DNA of 45,598 nucleotides from Amycolatopsis pithecellobii. GTDB lineage: Bacteria; Actinomycetota; Actinomycetes; Mycobacteriales; Pseudonocardiaceae. Under the pieces are notes generated by a model that was not told the origin of the DNA, did no database searches, and worked only from the letters and a program-made list of their open reading frames with translations. The position numbers and the translations under genes are program-made. The DNA lies in assembly GCF_009707865.1 (NCBI RefSeq), contig NZ_WMBA01000062.1:1-45598 (forward strand), written 5' to 3'. Position 1 is the stretch's first letter; the number at the start of each line of letters is the position of its first letter. This document shows positions 21,460 to 30,673 of this stretch, piece by piece.

Positions 21460-22839
21460 GTGCACGTCATGGAGGACGCCGCGGCACGGTTCGCCGGGAT
21501 CGTCGGCGATCGCAACCTGCTGACAGGCGACCAGGTCAGCGAGGACTACGCGCACGACGAGTCGCTCACGTGCGACCCGCGCAAACCGGCTCACGTGGCC
21601 AAACCTGCCACCGCCGAAGAGGTTGCGGCGTTGCTGGTCGCGGCAGCCGAGCACGACGTTCCCGTAACGGCGCGCGGTTCCGGCAGCGGTTTGTCCGGCG
21701 GGGCACGGCCTCGCGCGGACGGGCTGGTCATCTCGTTCGAGCGGATGAACGCGGTGCTCGAGGTCGACACCGCGAACCAGGTCGCGGTCGTGCAACCCGG
21801 CGTGACGCTCGCGGAACTGGACGCGAAAACATCCGCCGTGGGCTTGGCGTACACGGTGTACCCCGGCGAGCTGAGCGCGAGTATCGGTGGCAACGTCGGC
21901 ACCAACGCGGGCGGCATGCGGGCCGTGAAGTATGGCGTCACCCGCCACAATATCCTTGGCCTGCAAGCGGTTCTGCCGACTGGCGAGATCATCCGCACCG
22001 GTGGCAAGACGTCGAAGGTCTCCACGGGCTACGACCTCACTCAGCTGATCATCGGCTCGGAAGGCACGCTCGCGCTCGCCACCGAGGTGATCGTCAAGCT
22101 CTACCCACGGCTCGCGCACAGCGCGACGCTGCTCGCTCCATTCGGGGACCTGACGCAGGTCATGGAAGCCGTTCCGGTGCTCTTGGCGAGCGGGCTGGCG
22201 CCGAACATCCTCGAGTACATCGACAATCTGACGATGGCGGCGATCACCTACCACGAACAGCTGTCTCTTGGTGTGCCAGAAGAGATCCAGCAGGCGACGC
22301 AGGCCTATCTCGTGGTGGGATTGGAAAACCGGGACGGTGACCGGCTCGATGGCGATGCCGGGCGTGCCGGGGAACTACTCGCCGAACTCGGGGCCACTGA
22401 TGTCTATGTTCTTGACGGCGGCTCGGCCAGGAAACTCATCGAGGCGCGAGAAAAGGCTTTCTGGACCGCGAAGGCGGCGGGTGCCGACGATGTGATCGAC
22501 GTCGTCGTGCCGCGTTCGGAGATGCCGGGTTTCCTCGCCAAGGCACGGGAATTGGCGCTGGCCGCCGAGGCCGGCGCGGTGGGTTGCGGGCACGCCGGTG
22601 ACGGGAACGTGCATCTGGCGATCTTCTGCAAGGACCCGGACAAGCGGCACCGGTTGTTGCACGACATCTTCGCCGCCGGCATAGCGTGCGGTGGCGCGAT
22701 TTCCGGTGAACACGGTATCGGGCAGGCGAAGCGGCAGCACTTCGTCGACCTGGAAGATCCCGCGAAGCTGGCGCTCATGCGGCGCATCAAGCAAGCTTTC
22801 GATCCCACCGACATACTCAATCCCGGCGTCCTTTTTTGA
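21460..22839 (+). CDS. FAD-linked 2-hydroxyacid oxidase (GlcD/D-lactate dehydrogenase type)
   Basis: A 459-residue flavoprotein with an N-terminal PCMH FAD-binding domain (about 40-220; GSGSGLSGGARPRADGLVIS, then GGNVGTNAGGMRAVKYG) and a C-terminal FAD-oxidase domain. The latter has the metal/substrate motif CGHAGDGNVHL and the ending SGEHGIGQAKR. The family oxidises D-lactate, glycolate, D-2-hydroxyglutarate and similar acids to 2-oxoacids. GTG 21460 is preferred (GGGAG 6 nt upstream); ATG 21469 three codons later is possible. The open frame further upstream has no ribosome binding site. It is followed after 11 nt by a ThDP decarboxylase-like gene, suggesting oxidation and then decarboxylation of the 2-oxoacid. 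Confidence 0.92.
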   Translation: MHVMEDAAARFAGIVGDRNLLTGDQVSEDYAHDESLTCDPRKPAHVAKPATAEEVAALLVAAAEHDVPVTARGSGSGLSGGARPRADGLVISFERMNAVLEVDTANQVAVVQPGVTLAELDAKTSAVGLAYTVYPGELSASIGGNVGTNAGGMRAVKYGVTRHNILGLQAVLPTGEIIRTGGKTSKVSTGYDLTQLIIGSEGTLALATEVIVKLYPRLAHSATLLAPFGDLTQVMEAVPVLLASGLAPNILEYIDNLTMAAITYHEQLSLGVPEEIQQATQAYLVVGLENRDGDRLDGDAGRAGELLAELGATDVYVLDGGSARKLIEAREKAFWTAKAAGADDVIDVVVPRSEMPGFLAKARELALAAEAGAVGCGHAGDGNVHLAIFCKDPDKRHRLLHDIFAAGIACGGAISGEHGIGQAKRQHFVDLEDPAKLALMRRIKQAFDPTDILNPGVLF

Positions 22840-22850
22840 TGAGGAGCACC

Positions 22851-24419
22851 ATGAACGGCGCGCAGTCCCTGATCCGTACGCTCGTCGACTCCGGGGTGGA
22901 GGTGTGCTTCTCGAATCCCGGCACGTCGGAAATGCATTTCGTCGCCGCGCTCGACAGCGTTGATGCCTCCGGTGGACGTGAAATGCGTGGCGTGCTCTGC
23001 TTGTTCGAAGGTGTCGTGACCGGTGCTGCCGACGGTTATGCTCGTATCGCGGGAAAGCCGGCGGCGACGCTGTTGCATCTGGGGCCGGGGCTGGGGAATG
23101 GCTTGGCAAACCTGCACAACGCCCGTCGTGCGCACACACCGATCGTCAACATCGTCGGCGATCACGCCACCTACCACAAGAAATACGACGCACCCCTCGA
23201 GTCGGACATCCCGGCACTGACGGGTTGGCTGCAGGGTTGGACGCGGGAATCCGACAGCGCCGCGGATGTGGGCGCGGATGCGGCTGCGGCTGTTGCCGCG
23301 TCGATGGACCCGCCCGGCCGCGTGGCCACGCTCGTCCTGCCCGCCGACATTTCGTGGGGCGATGGTGGGACGGTGGTCGGGCCGATCCCGCCGCGTAAAC
23401 CGCATGCCGTTTCCCCCGCGGCGGTAACGTCGATTGCCGAGGTGTTGCGTTCGGGAGAGCAGGTCGCGCTGCTGATCGGCGGTCCTGCTTGTGGTGAAGC
23501 GGGTTTGCGCGCGGCCAGCCGTATCGCGAGTGCGACGGGTGCGAAGCCGTTCCTGGAAACTTTTCCCGCGAGGTTGACACGCGGTGCGGGGCTGCCGAAC
23601 TTCGAACGGCTTGGTTACCTTGCCGAGCAAGCTTCCTATCAGCTGGCAGGCACGAAACACTTGGTCCTGGTGGGCGCGAAGACCCCGGTCTCGTTTTTCG
23701 CTTACCCTGGCAAACCCAGCGATCTCGCGCCCGAAGGCGCGCAGGTGCACACGCTCGCGGAACTCGACCACGATATCGTCGGTGCACTCGAAGCACTCGC
23801 GGACGAAATCGCACCCGATGTCGAGCCGGTACTGCACGAAGCGGCCCGGCCCACGCTGCCGAACGGTCCGCTCACCCCGCAAAACTGGGTCGACGTGATC
23901 GGCGCACTATTGCCCGAAAACGCCATCATTTCCGACGAGGCCAACACTTCCGGATTGTTGTTGCCGACCGCAACCGCAGGCGCCCCACGGCACGACGTAC
24001 TCACCTTGACGGGCGGCGCGATCGGACAGGGCCTGCCCGTCGCCACCGGTGCCGCCATCGCCGCCCCGGACCGGCCGGTGATCGCACTACAGGCGGACGG
24101 CAGCGCGCTGTACACGATCTCGGCACTCTGGACACAGGCGCGGGAAAACCTCAACGTCACCACGGTTGTGCTGAACAACCGGGCATACGCCATCCTGCGA
24201 ATGGAACTGCAACGAGTCGGCGCAGAACCCAACGGCCCCAAGGCAAACGAACTACTCGACCTTGCCCGGCCCGACATCGACTTCGTGAAAATCGCCGAAG
24301 GCATGGGCGTCCCCGCAACGAAGGCCACCACCGCCGAAGAACTGGCGGAACAATTCCAAGCCGCCATAAGGGAACCAGGTCCCCACCTCATCGACGCAGC
24401 AATCCCCTCGCTGCTGTAG
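22851..24419 (+). CDS. ThDP-dependent enzyme, acetolactate synthase/benzoylformate decarboxylase-like
   Basis: A 522-residue ThDP enzyme. The activating Glu is E53 (LCLFEGVVTGAADGYAR). The PP domain motif begins ADGSALYTISALW instead of GDG and ends normally with VVLNNRAYAILRMEL. It lacks the HEQ signature of true acetolactate synthases and is closer in style to benzoylformate or oxalyl-type decarboxylases, but no substrate can be named. ATG 22851 has GAGGAG 5 nt upstream; an ATG five codons earlier overlaps the oxidase stop. It forms a two-gene unit with the oxidase. The last 250 bp are notably G-poor on the coding strand. Confidence 0.88.
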   Translation: MNGAQSLIRTLVDSGVEVCFSNPGTSEMHFVAALDSVDASGGREMRGVLCLFEGVVTGAADGYARIAGKPAATLLHLGPGLGNGLANLHNARRAHTPIVNIVGDHATYHKKYDAPLESDIPALTGWLQGWTRESDSAADVGADAAAAVAASMDPPGRVATLVLPADISWGDGGTVVGPIPPRKPHAVSPAAVTSIAEVLRSGEQVALLIGGPACGEAGLRAASRIASATGAKPFLETFPARLTRGAGLPNFERLGYLAEQASYQLAGTKHLVLVGAKTPVSFFAYPGKPSDLAPEGAQVHTLAELDHDIVGALEALADEIAPDVEPVLHEAARPTLPNGPLTPQNWVDVIGALLPENAIISDEANTSGLLLPTATAGAPRHDVLTLTGGAIGQGLPVATGAAIAAPDRPVIALQADGSALYTISALWTQARENLNVTTVVLNNRAYAILRMELQRVGAEPNGPKANELLDLARPDIDFVKIAEGMGVPATKATTAEELAEQFQAAIREPGPHLIDAAIPSLL

Positions 24420-24570
24420 CGAAGAGGGCTTGAGAAGCCACCCAACTCGACCACCTCGACAAGGTGACGTCCCGTTGGGCCAGTCATCCCGGAGCCAGCC
24501 CGCCGGCGAGGCAGGTCGCCTTTTGCTGCACGGCGGCGGATTGAAGTTTCTCCCCATCCCCCAAAAGAAA

Positions 24571-24602
24571 GAGGCGCCCTTCCCCCCGTGGAAGGGCGCC
24601 TC
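24571..24602 (-). terminator. rho-independent terminator of the fadA-fadB operon
   Basis: Perfect 13-bp stem GAGGCGCCCTTCC (24571-24583)/GGAAGGGCGCCTC (24590-24602), 6-nt loop. On the minus strand it follows the fadB stop by 10 bp and is trailed by TTTCTTTTGG. It may also end the ThDP gene transcript from the other side. Confidence 0.8.
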
Positions 24603-24612
24603 TACCCCCGGC

Positions 24613-26772
24613 TTATTCGAAAATTTCGCCGTTTTCCGCCTTTTTCACCAGGGACTCCGGTGGCTGGAAACGGTCACCATAACGCTCGGCCAAGTCTCGG
24701 GCCCGGGCGACGAAACCTGCCAGTCCACCCTCGTACTGGTTCATATATTGGACGACTCCGCCGGTCCACGCTGGGAAACCGATACCGAAGATCGAGCCGA
24801 TGTTCGCGTCCTGAACGGAGGTCAGTACGCCCTCATCGAGACATTTTACCGTCTCGAGTGCTTCGGCGAAAAGCATCCGTTCCTGCAAATCCTTGAACGG
24901 TACCTGCCCGCTCCCCGAGTTGAACGCCTCCCGCAACCCCGGCCACAAACGGGCCCGCTTCCCGTCAGCGTATTCGTAGAAACCGGCACCCGTGGAGCGG
25001 CCCTTGCGGTCGAATTCGTCGAGCATCCGGTCGACGACGGCTTCCGACGGGTGCGCAATCCAGGTGCCACCCGCAGCCTCAACGGCGGCACGGGTTTCCT
25101 GCCGGATCTTTCGCGGCAGCGTCAAGGTCAACTCGTCCATCAACTGGAGCGGCGGCGCCGGATAACCGGCCTGCGAACCGGCTTGCTCGACCGAAGCCGG
25201 TTCGACACCTTCACCGACCGCAGCGACCGCCTCATTCAGGAACGTGCCGATAACCCGCGACGTGAAGAAACCGCGACTGTCATGCACGACAATCGGCGTC
25301 TTCTTGATTTGCAAAGTGTAGTCGAAGACCTTGGCCAGGGTGGCATCCGAAGTCTTCTCCCCGCGGATGATCTCCACCAGCGGCATCTTGTCCACCGGCG
25401 AGAAGAAATGGATGCCGATGAAATCTTCCTGCCGCCGCACGCCCTGCGCGAGTCCCGTAATAGGCAGGGTCGACGTATTCGAGCCGAGCACGGCGTCCGG
25501 ATTCACAATCTCTTCGATTTCACCGAAAACCTTGTGCTTGAGCTCCTGGCTCTCGAACACCGCCTCGATCACGAAATCCACGCCAGCGAAGTCCGCCGGA
25601 TTGGCCGTCGGTTTGATACGCGCCAGCAACGCGTCCGACTTCTCCTTCGTGGTCTTGCCCCGGGAAAGCGCTTTCTCCTCGAGCTTGACCGCGTAGCCCT
25701 TGCCCTTGTCCGCCGCCTCCTGCGAGACGTCCTTGAGCACGACGTCGATCCCGGCCTTGGCCGAAACATATGCGATCGCGGCACCCATCATGCCGGCCCC
25801 GAGTACACCGACCTTTTTCGCCGTGTACTTCTCGTAACCCTCAGGCCGCGAGCCACCGGAATTGATGTGCTGCAGATCGAAGAAGAACGCCTTCGTCATG
25901 TTCTTCGCGACCTGCCCGATCGCCAGGTTGACGAAGTACCGCGTCTCGATCAGGCTGGCGGTCTCGACGTCGACCTGCGCGCCCTCCACCGCGGCGGCCA
26001 GGATCGCCCGCGGCGCGGGCATCGGCGCACCCTTGAGCTGCTTGCGCAGGTTCGCCGGGAATGCGGGCAGGTTCGCCGCGAACGACGGATTCGACGGCGT
26101 ACCACCGGGAATCTTGTAACCCTTGACATCCCACGGCTGCACGGCCTCAGGATTTGCCTTGATCCATTCCTTGGCCTTCGGCAGCAATTCGTCCACAGTA
26201 GACACGATCTCGTGCACCAGGCCGAGTTCCCGCGCCTTGGCGGGCTTGTGCCGCTGCCCTTGCGCCAGCCAGTTCAGCACCGCGTTCTGGATGCCCACCA
26301 GCCGCACCGTCCGGACGACACCGCCACCGCCAGGCAGCAAACCGAGCGTGACCTCCGGAAAACCGAGCTGCACCCCGGGCACGTCCGCGACGATCCGGTG
26401 ATGCGTGGCCAGGGTGAGTTCCAGGCCACCGCCCAGCGCTGCCCCGTTGATCGCGGCGACGACCGGCTTGCCCAGCGTCTCCAGCCGGCGCAGGTACGCC
26501 TTCATTTCGTTGGTGCTGTTGGTGATCGCCTCGGCGTGCTCGGGCCTCAACTGGATCAGATCGTTGAGATCACCGCCCGCGAAGAAAGTCTTCTTCGCCG
26601 ACGTGAGCACCACACCGGTGATCGAGTCCTTTTCGGACTCCAGCCGCTGCACGGTCTGCGCGAGGGACTCCAGGAAGTCACCGTTCATGGTGTTCGCCGA
26701 CTGGTTCGGATCGTCCAAAGTGAGCACGACGATACCGTCGGAGTCCTTGTCCCACTTGATGGTATTGGTCAT
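24613..26772 (-). CDS. fadB: fatty-acid oxidation multifunctional protein (enoyl-CoA hydratase/3-hydroxyacyl-CoA dehydrogenase)
   Basis: A 719-residue bifunctional beta-oxidation subunit, about the length I recall for mycobacterial FadB (about 720). The N-terminal crotonase domain has E118 (GGGLELTLATHHRI) and E140 (GFPEVTLGLLPGGGG), corresponding to the two catalytic Glu of E. coli FadB. A linker leads to the NAD-binding domain (GAGMMG, 325-330), with catalytic His455 (GIHFFSPVDKMPLVEI), and C-terminal 3-hydroxyacyl-CoA dehydrogenase domains. ATG 26772 is 2 nt after the fadA stop; the longer open frame is shadow of fadA. With FadA it forms the trifunctional complex that hydrates, dehydrogenates and thiolyses acyl-CoA. 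Confidence 0.95.
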   Translation of the reverse strand: MTNTIKWDKDSDGIVVLTLDDPNQSANTMNGDFLESLAQTVQRLESEKDSITGVVLTSAKKTFFAGGDLNDLIQLRPEHAEAITNSTNEMKAYLRRLETLGKPVVAAINGAALGGGLELTLATHHRIVADVPGVQLGFPEVTLGLLPGGGGVVRTVRLVGIQNAVLNWLAQGQRHKPAKARELGLVHEIVSTVDELLPKAKEWIKANPEAVQPWDVKGYKIPGGTPSNPSFAANLPAFPANLRKQLKGAPMPAPRAILAAAVEGAQVDVETASLIETRYFVNLAIGQVAKNMTKAFFFDLQHINSGGSRPEGYEKYTAKKVGVLGAGMMGAAIAYVSAKAGIDVVLKDVSQEAADKGKGYAVKLEEKALSRGKTTKEKSDALLARIKPTANPADFAGVDFVIEAVFESQELKHKVFGEIEEIVNPDAVLGSNTSTLPITGLAQGVRRQEDFIGIHFFSPVDKMPLVEIIRGEKTSDATLAKVFDYTLQIKKTPIVVHDSRGFFTSRVIGTFLNEAVAAVGEGVEPASVEQAGSQAGYPAPPLQLMDELTLTLPRKIRQETRAAVEAAGGTWIAHPSEAVVDRMLDEFDRKGRSTGAGFYEYADGKRARLWPGLREAFNSGSGQVPFKDLQERMLFAEALETVKCLDEGVLTSVQDANIGSIFGIGFPAWTGGVVQYMNQYEGGLAGFVARARDLAERYGDRFQPPESLVKKAENGEIFE

Positions 26773-26774
26773 GC

Positions 26775-27986
26775 TCACACCCGCTCGATGATCGTGCCGA
26801 TACCCATGCCGCCGCCGACGCACAGCGACAGCAGCGCGCGCCGCTCCTGGCGCCGCTCCAGCTCGTCGACCATGGTGCCCAGGATCATCGCACCGGTCGC
26901 GCCGAGTGGGTGCCCCATCGCGATCGCGCCACCGTTGACGTTGACCTTCTCCTCGGGCAGTTTCAGGTCCTTGATCCACTTCAACACCACTGACGCGAAC
27001 GCCTCGTTCAGTTCGAACAAGTCGATGTCGTCGATGGTCAGGCCCGCTTTCGCCAGCACCTTCTTCGTCGCCGGTGTGGGACCGGTGAGCATGATCGTCG
27101 GGTCGGAACCGGTGATCGCTCCCGACACGATCCGCGCCCGCGGCGTCAGTCCGAGATCCTTGCCGACCTGTTCGTCACCGATGAGCACCAGCGCGGCACC
27201 GTCCACAATGCCCGACGAGTTTCCGCCGGTGTGCACGTGCTCGATCTTTTCCACCGAGTGGTACTTCTGCAGCGCCACCGCGTCGAAACCGCCGAACTCG
27301 CCGATCGTCTCGAACGCCGGCTTGAGCTTCGCCAGGCTCTCCACCGTGGTGCCGGGGCGGCGATGCTCGTCGTGGTCGAGGATCGTGACGCCGTTGATGT
27401 CCTTCACCGGCACCACGGACTTCACGAAGTACCCACCCGACCACGCTGCCTCGGCCTTCTCTTGCGAGCGGACCGCGAACCGGTCGACGTCCTCGCGTGA
27501 AAAGCCTTCGATCGTGGCGATCAGGTCGGCACCGATGCCCTGCGGCACGAAATAAGTGTCGTAGTTCGTGGCCGGGTCGGTGTACATCGCACCGCCGTCG
27601 GAGCCCATCGGCACGCGCGACATCGACTCCACGCCGCCCGCGATGATCAAGCTCTCCCAGCCCGAACGAACCCGTGCCGCGGCCTGGTTCACCGCCTCGA
27701 GCCCCGACGAGCAGAACCGGTTGAGCTGCACGCCCGCGACCGTGTCCGGCAGGCCGGACGCCATCGCCGCGGCACGCGCAATGTCCCCGCCTTGATCACC
27801 GATCGGGCTCACGACGCCCAGCACGATGTCATCGATCCTCGCCGGATCCAGCCCGGGATGGCGCGCCTTGAGCTCCTCGATCAGACCGACCACGAGGTCG
27901 ATCGGTTTGGTCCCGTGCAGGGACCCGCCCTTGTTCCTGCCACGAGGCGTGCGGATCGCCTCGTAGATGTATGCCTCGTTGCTCAC
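26775..27986 (-). CDS. fadA: acetyl-CoA acyltransferase (beta-oxidation thiolase)
   Basis: A 403-residue thiolase that cleaves 3-oxoacyl-CoA with CoA. The acyl-accepting Cys is C92 ([12 protein letters not shown]), the His lies in [15 protein letters not shown] and the second Cys in [10 protein letters not shown]; all three are present. GTG 27986 (GGAAAGG 8 nt upstream) is preferred over the upstream ATG at 28010. It is the first gene of the fadA-fadB operon. Transcription probably starts from a promoter whose -10/+1 region is covered by the TGTTAGT-N4-ATTAGC motif, and the gene diverges from a double TetR regulator, which suggests acyl-CoA-responsive repression. Confidence 0.94.
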   Translation of the reverse strand: MSNEAYIYEAIRTPRGRNKGGSLHGTKPIDLVVGLIEELKARHPGLDPARIDDIVLGVVSPIGDQGGDIARAAAMASGLPDTVAGVQLNRFCSSGLEAVNQAAARVRSGWESLIIAGGVESMSRVPMGSDGGAMYTDPATNYDTYFVPQGIGADLIATIEGFSREDVDRFAVRSQEKAEAAWSGGYFVKSVVPVKDINGVTILDHDEHRRPGTTVESLAKLKPAFETIGEFGGFDAVALQKYHSVEKIEHVHTGGNSSGIVDGAALVLIGDEQVGKDLGLTPRARIVSGAITGSDPTIMLTGPTPATKKVLAKAGLTIDDIDLFELNEAFASVVLKWIKDLKLPEEKVNVNGGAIAMGHPLGATGAMILGTMVDELERRQERRALLSLCVGGGMGIGTIIERV

Positions 27987-28010
27987 ACCGACGGCCTTTC
28001 CCTGGTCCAA

Positions 28011-28062
28011 GCTAATTGGCTAATTGCCACTAACATACTGCCCCCATAACCGCAGGTGTCAA
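28011..28062 (-). promoter_or_regulatory. fadA promoter and operator-like motif
   Basis: On the minus strand TTGACA (28057-28062) and TATGTT (28032-28037) are 19 bp apart. TGTTAGT-N4-ATTAGC overlaps the -10 and start region, and GCTAATTG is directly repeated in tandem (28011-28018, 28019-28026). The first motif matches both arms of the accD1 inverted repeat. Confidence 0.55.
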
Positions 28063-28088
28063 CCGTTTGCGGGGTGATGTGAGCGCGC

Positions 28089-28094
28089 TACAGT
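28089..28094 (+). promoter_or_regulatory. -10 element (TACAGT) of the double TetR gene
   Basis: TACAGT ends 9 nt before the ATG at 28104. A weak -35, TTGCGG, lies 16 bp upstream. Confidence 0.4.
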
Positions 28095-28103
28095 GGTCTC
28101 ACC

Positions 28104-29285
28104 ATGCAGCAGCATCGAAGCCGCCACGGCGACCGGAGGAACCAGCTGGCCGCAATCGCGGCCGAGCTGTTCCGCGCCCGCGGGTACCACGGGGTCGGCA
28201 TCAACGACATCGCCGCGGAGGCCGGCATCACCGGCCCGGCGCTGTACCGCCACTTCGCGGACAAACAGGCCGTGCTCTCGTACGTGCTGCTGTCCGCCGT
28301 ACGCGATATGGAAGTCGAGACCACGGCCGCGCTGGCCACGCTGGAGAAGCCGGTCGGCGAGCAGGTCGACCAGCTTCTGGCCCGGGTCGCCGCGGCCACG
28401 GTCGAACGCCGGGAGATCGCGGCACTGTGGCGCTGGGAGGGCCGGCATCTCGCTCCGCAGGACCAGCGCGAAGTCGGCAAGCGGTCCTCGGCAATTCTCA
28501 CCGCGTGGGCGAAGGTCCTGCTCGAGGTGCGGCCACAGCTCGACGCCGAGGACGCCGAGCTGTTGTGCTGGGCCGCACTCAGCGTGTTCGGCAGCGTGTC
28601 CGTGCACCACACGACAGTGGGCAAACGTCGTTTCGTGGAGCTACTCACCGCGTTGGCCAAGCGGGTGCTCAGCGCGGACCTGCCACTCGTGACGGAGCTG
28701 CCCCAGCCCGTCAGGACGCTCGGTGTCGGTACCCCTTCACGGCGCGAGCAGGTGCTGTCGGCGGCGACGGAACTGTTCCGCCAGCGGGGTTTTCACGACG
28801 TCAGCATGGAGGACATCGGGGCCGCCGCCGGTATCGCCGGCCCGAGCGTGTACCGGCATTTCCCCAGCAAGGCGAGCCTGATCTACGCGATCGCCCGCCG
28901 TGCCAACGACCGGCTCGTGTTCGCCGCCGAAGAGATCGCCCGCAGCAGCTCAGACGAACGGGAAGCGTTGCGGCGCTTGGTGTCCTCGTATGTTCGGGTC
29001 CTCACTGGGCCGGGCGAGCTGGCCGTGTTGTTCTCAACCGACGGGGTGAATCTCGACGACGCGGAGCGTGCGGAGCTACTCCGCGTCCAGCGCGAATACG
29101 TCGCACGCTGGGTGAATTTGCTGTGCGCCCTGCAGCCCGCGTTGCTGCAGCGTGAAGCCAAGATCACCGTGCATGCGGCGCTGACGATCGCGAATGATTT
29201 CGTCCGCACCCGGCGGATCAGCTCACGCCGGAATCTCACCGCCGAGCTGGAGAACTTGCTCAGTACCGTGCTCGATCTCGGGTGA
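28104..29285 (+). CDS. tandem TetR regulator (two TetR units in one chain)
   Basis: A 393-residue protein made of two complete TetR-family units. The first HTH (about 12-60) ends GVGINDIAAEAG then TGPALYRHF. The second (about 212-262) ends DVSMEDIGAAAG then AGPSVYRHF. Each is followed by its own helical domain of about 130 residues. A typical TetR protein is about 200 residues and dimerises, so this chain may act as a built-in pseudo-dimer that reads an asymmetric or double site. It diverges from fadA-fadB and lies 47 bp ahead of two acyl-CoA dehydrogenase genes, so control of fatty-acid oxidation is likely. The first recognition helix is nearly identical to that of the TetR at 39715. Confidence 0.92.
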   Translation: MQQHRSRHGDRRNQLAAIAAELFRARGYHGVGINDIAAEAGITGPALYRHFADKQAVLSYVLLSAVRDMEVETTAALATLEKPVGEQVDQLLARVAAATVERREIAALWRWEGRHLAPQDQREVGKRSSAILTAWAKVLLEVRPQLDAEDAELLCWAALSVFGSVSVHHTTVGKRRFVELLTALAKRVLSADLPLVTELPQPVRTLGVGTPSRREQVLSAATELFRQRGFHDVSMEDIGAAAGIAGPSVYRHFPSKASLIYAIARRANDRLVFAAEEIARSSSDEREALRRLVSSYVRVLTGPGELAVLFSTDGVNLDDAERAELLRVQREYVARWVNLLCALQPALLQREAKITVHAALTIANDFVRTRRISSRRNLTAELENLLSTVLDLG

Positions 29286-29291
29286 CCATGT

Positions 29292-29313
29292 TAACCTACT
29301 GGCGAGTAGGTAA
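29292..29313 (+). promoter_or_regulatory. palindrome before the acyl-CoA dehydrogenase pair
   Basis: CCTACT-GGCG-AGTAGG (29295-29310) has perfect 6-bp arms, flanked by TTAA and TAA. It overlaps a possible -10 TAACCT (29292-29297) and lies 23 bp before the GTG. It is a likely TetR operator, although different from the fadA/accD1 motif. Confidence 0.5.
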
Positions 29314-29332
29314 TGGTTCGAAGGAGCGCGAC

Positions 29333-30661
29333 GTGGCAACACCCCAGCGAAAGCGGGACTTGATGGGCGCCGGGCTCGCCGCACTGACCAAGCTCGCCGG
29401 CAGCAGGACGCTGGAGCGGGCCGGCCTGCGCGTCCCGGTGCAGAACCTGGTTGGGGCGGCGACGAAGAACGGTTTCCGTGCGGCGGGCGCCGCGTCGCGG
29501 GCCTTCTCCGGCAAGCGCGCGTCCGGCTCACCGGCACGGCCCGCAACGCCCGCCGACAAGGGCCTGTTCGACCTGACGCCCAGCGAAGAACAGCGGATGA
29601 TCGTCGAGACGGTGTCGGAGTTCGCGGCCGAGCAGCTGCGCCCGGCCGCCGACGAGGCCGACGCGAGGCTGTCCCCACCAGACGGCCTGCTCACGCGTTC
29701 GGCTGAACTCGGCGTCAGCCTTATCGGTATTCCGGAGGAGTTGGGCGGCGCAGGCGCCGAACGGTCCGTCGTGACGAACGTGCTGATCGCGGAGGCGCTG
29801 GCGCACGGCGATCTCGGGCTGGCGGTGGCGGTCCTGGCGCCGTCCGCCGTGAGCACCGCGCTGGTGTTGTGGGGCGACGCGCAGCAGCAGGCCGACTATC
29901 TGCCGGCCTTCGTCGGCGAGAACGTGCCGGCCGCGGCCCTCGCGCTGGCCGAGGCGCGGCCGTTGTTCGACCCGTTCAAGCCGGCGACACGCGCCCGCCG
30001 CACGCCGTCGGGGTACCAGCTGGACGGCGTGAAATCGTTGGTGCCACGCGCAACGCAGGCCGAACTGTTCGTGGTGTCCGCGGATCTCGAGGGGTCACAA
30101 GGACGCTGTCCGGCGCTTTTTCTCGTCGAGTCGTCGGAGGCGGGGCTGTCGATCGAGCCGGAGCCCGCGATGGGACTGCGCGGTGCAGCGACCGGGAAAC
30201 TGTTGCTGGACAAGGTAAAAGTCCCCGCCGGTGCGTTGCTGGGCTCACCGGACATGTACGCCGACGTAGTCCGGCTTTCCCGGCTGGGCTGGGCGGCGCT
30301 CGCGACGGGCACCGCGAAAGCCGTGCTGGACTACGTGATTCCGTATGTCAACGAGCGGACCGCGTTCGGCGAGCCCATCAGTCACCGGCAGGCGGTGGCG
30401 TTCTCGGTGGCCGATATCGCGATCGAACTGGAGGGCATGCGCCTGGTGACCTTGCGCGCGGCTGCGCGAGCGGAGCAGGGCAAGCCCTATGCCCGCGAGG
30501 TCGCGCTGGCCCGGAAACTGGCCACGGACAAGGGAATGCGGATCGGCAGCGCTGGGGTACAACTACTGGGCGGGCACGGGTTCACCAGGGAGCATCCGGT
30601 CGAGCGGTGGTACCGCGATCTGCGTGCGATCGGCATCGCCGAGGGTGTCGTCCTTCTCTAG
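29333..30661 (+). CDS. acyl-CoA dehydrogenase, first of a pair
   Basis: A 442-residue acyl-CoA dehydrogenase with a basic N-terminal extension of about 75 residues rich in Ala/Arg/Gly before the normal start (DLTPSEEQRMIVETVSEFA). The flavin-binding and dehydrogenase C-terminal helices are recognisable (YVNERTAFGEPISHRQAVAF). The protein ends 5 residues after the catalytic-Glu position (E437 in GIAEGVVLL), so the GT-S-xIQ helix that normally follows is missing. The middle domain is also more divergent than in the next gene. GTG 29333 with AAGGAG 6 nt upstream. Together with the following dehydrogenase it may form a two-subunit enzyme, as actinobacterial FadE pairs acting on bulky substrates do. 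Confidence 0.85.
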   Translation: MATPQRKRDLMGAGLAALTKLAGSRTLERAGLRVPVQNLVGAATKNGFRAAGAASRAFSGKRASGSPARPATPADKGLFDLTPSEEQRMIVETVSEFAAEQLRPAADEADARLSPPDGLLTRSAELGVSLIGIPEELGGAGAERSVVTNVLIAEALAHGDLGLAVAVLAPSAVSTALVLWGDAQQQADYLPAFVGENVPAAALALAEARPLFDPFKPATRARRTPSGYQLDGVKSLVPRATQAELFVVSADLEGSQGRCPALFLVESSEAGLSIEPEPAMGLRGAATGKLLLDKVKVPAGALLGSPDMYADVVRLSRLGWAALATGTAKAVLDYVIPYVNERTAFGEPISHRQAVAFSVADIAIELEGMRLVTLRAAARAEQGKPYAREVALARKLATDKGMRIGSAGVQLLGGHGFTREHPVERWYRDLRAIGIAEGVVLL

Positions 30662-30673
30662 AAAGGGTTTGCC

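Noticed and set aside
24430..27555. 1041-residue open frame on the plus strand opposite fadB and fadA
   Set aside because: It lies antisense to two unmistakable genes with intact catalytic residues. Its Arg/Leu/Asp/His-rich product is the usual GC-driven shadow.
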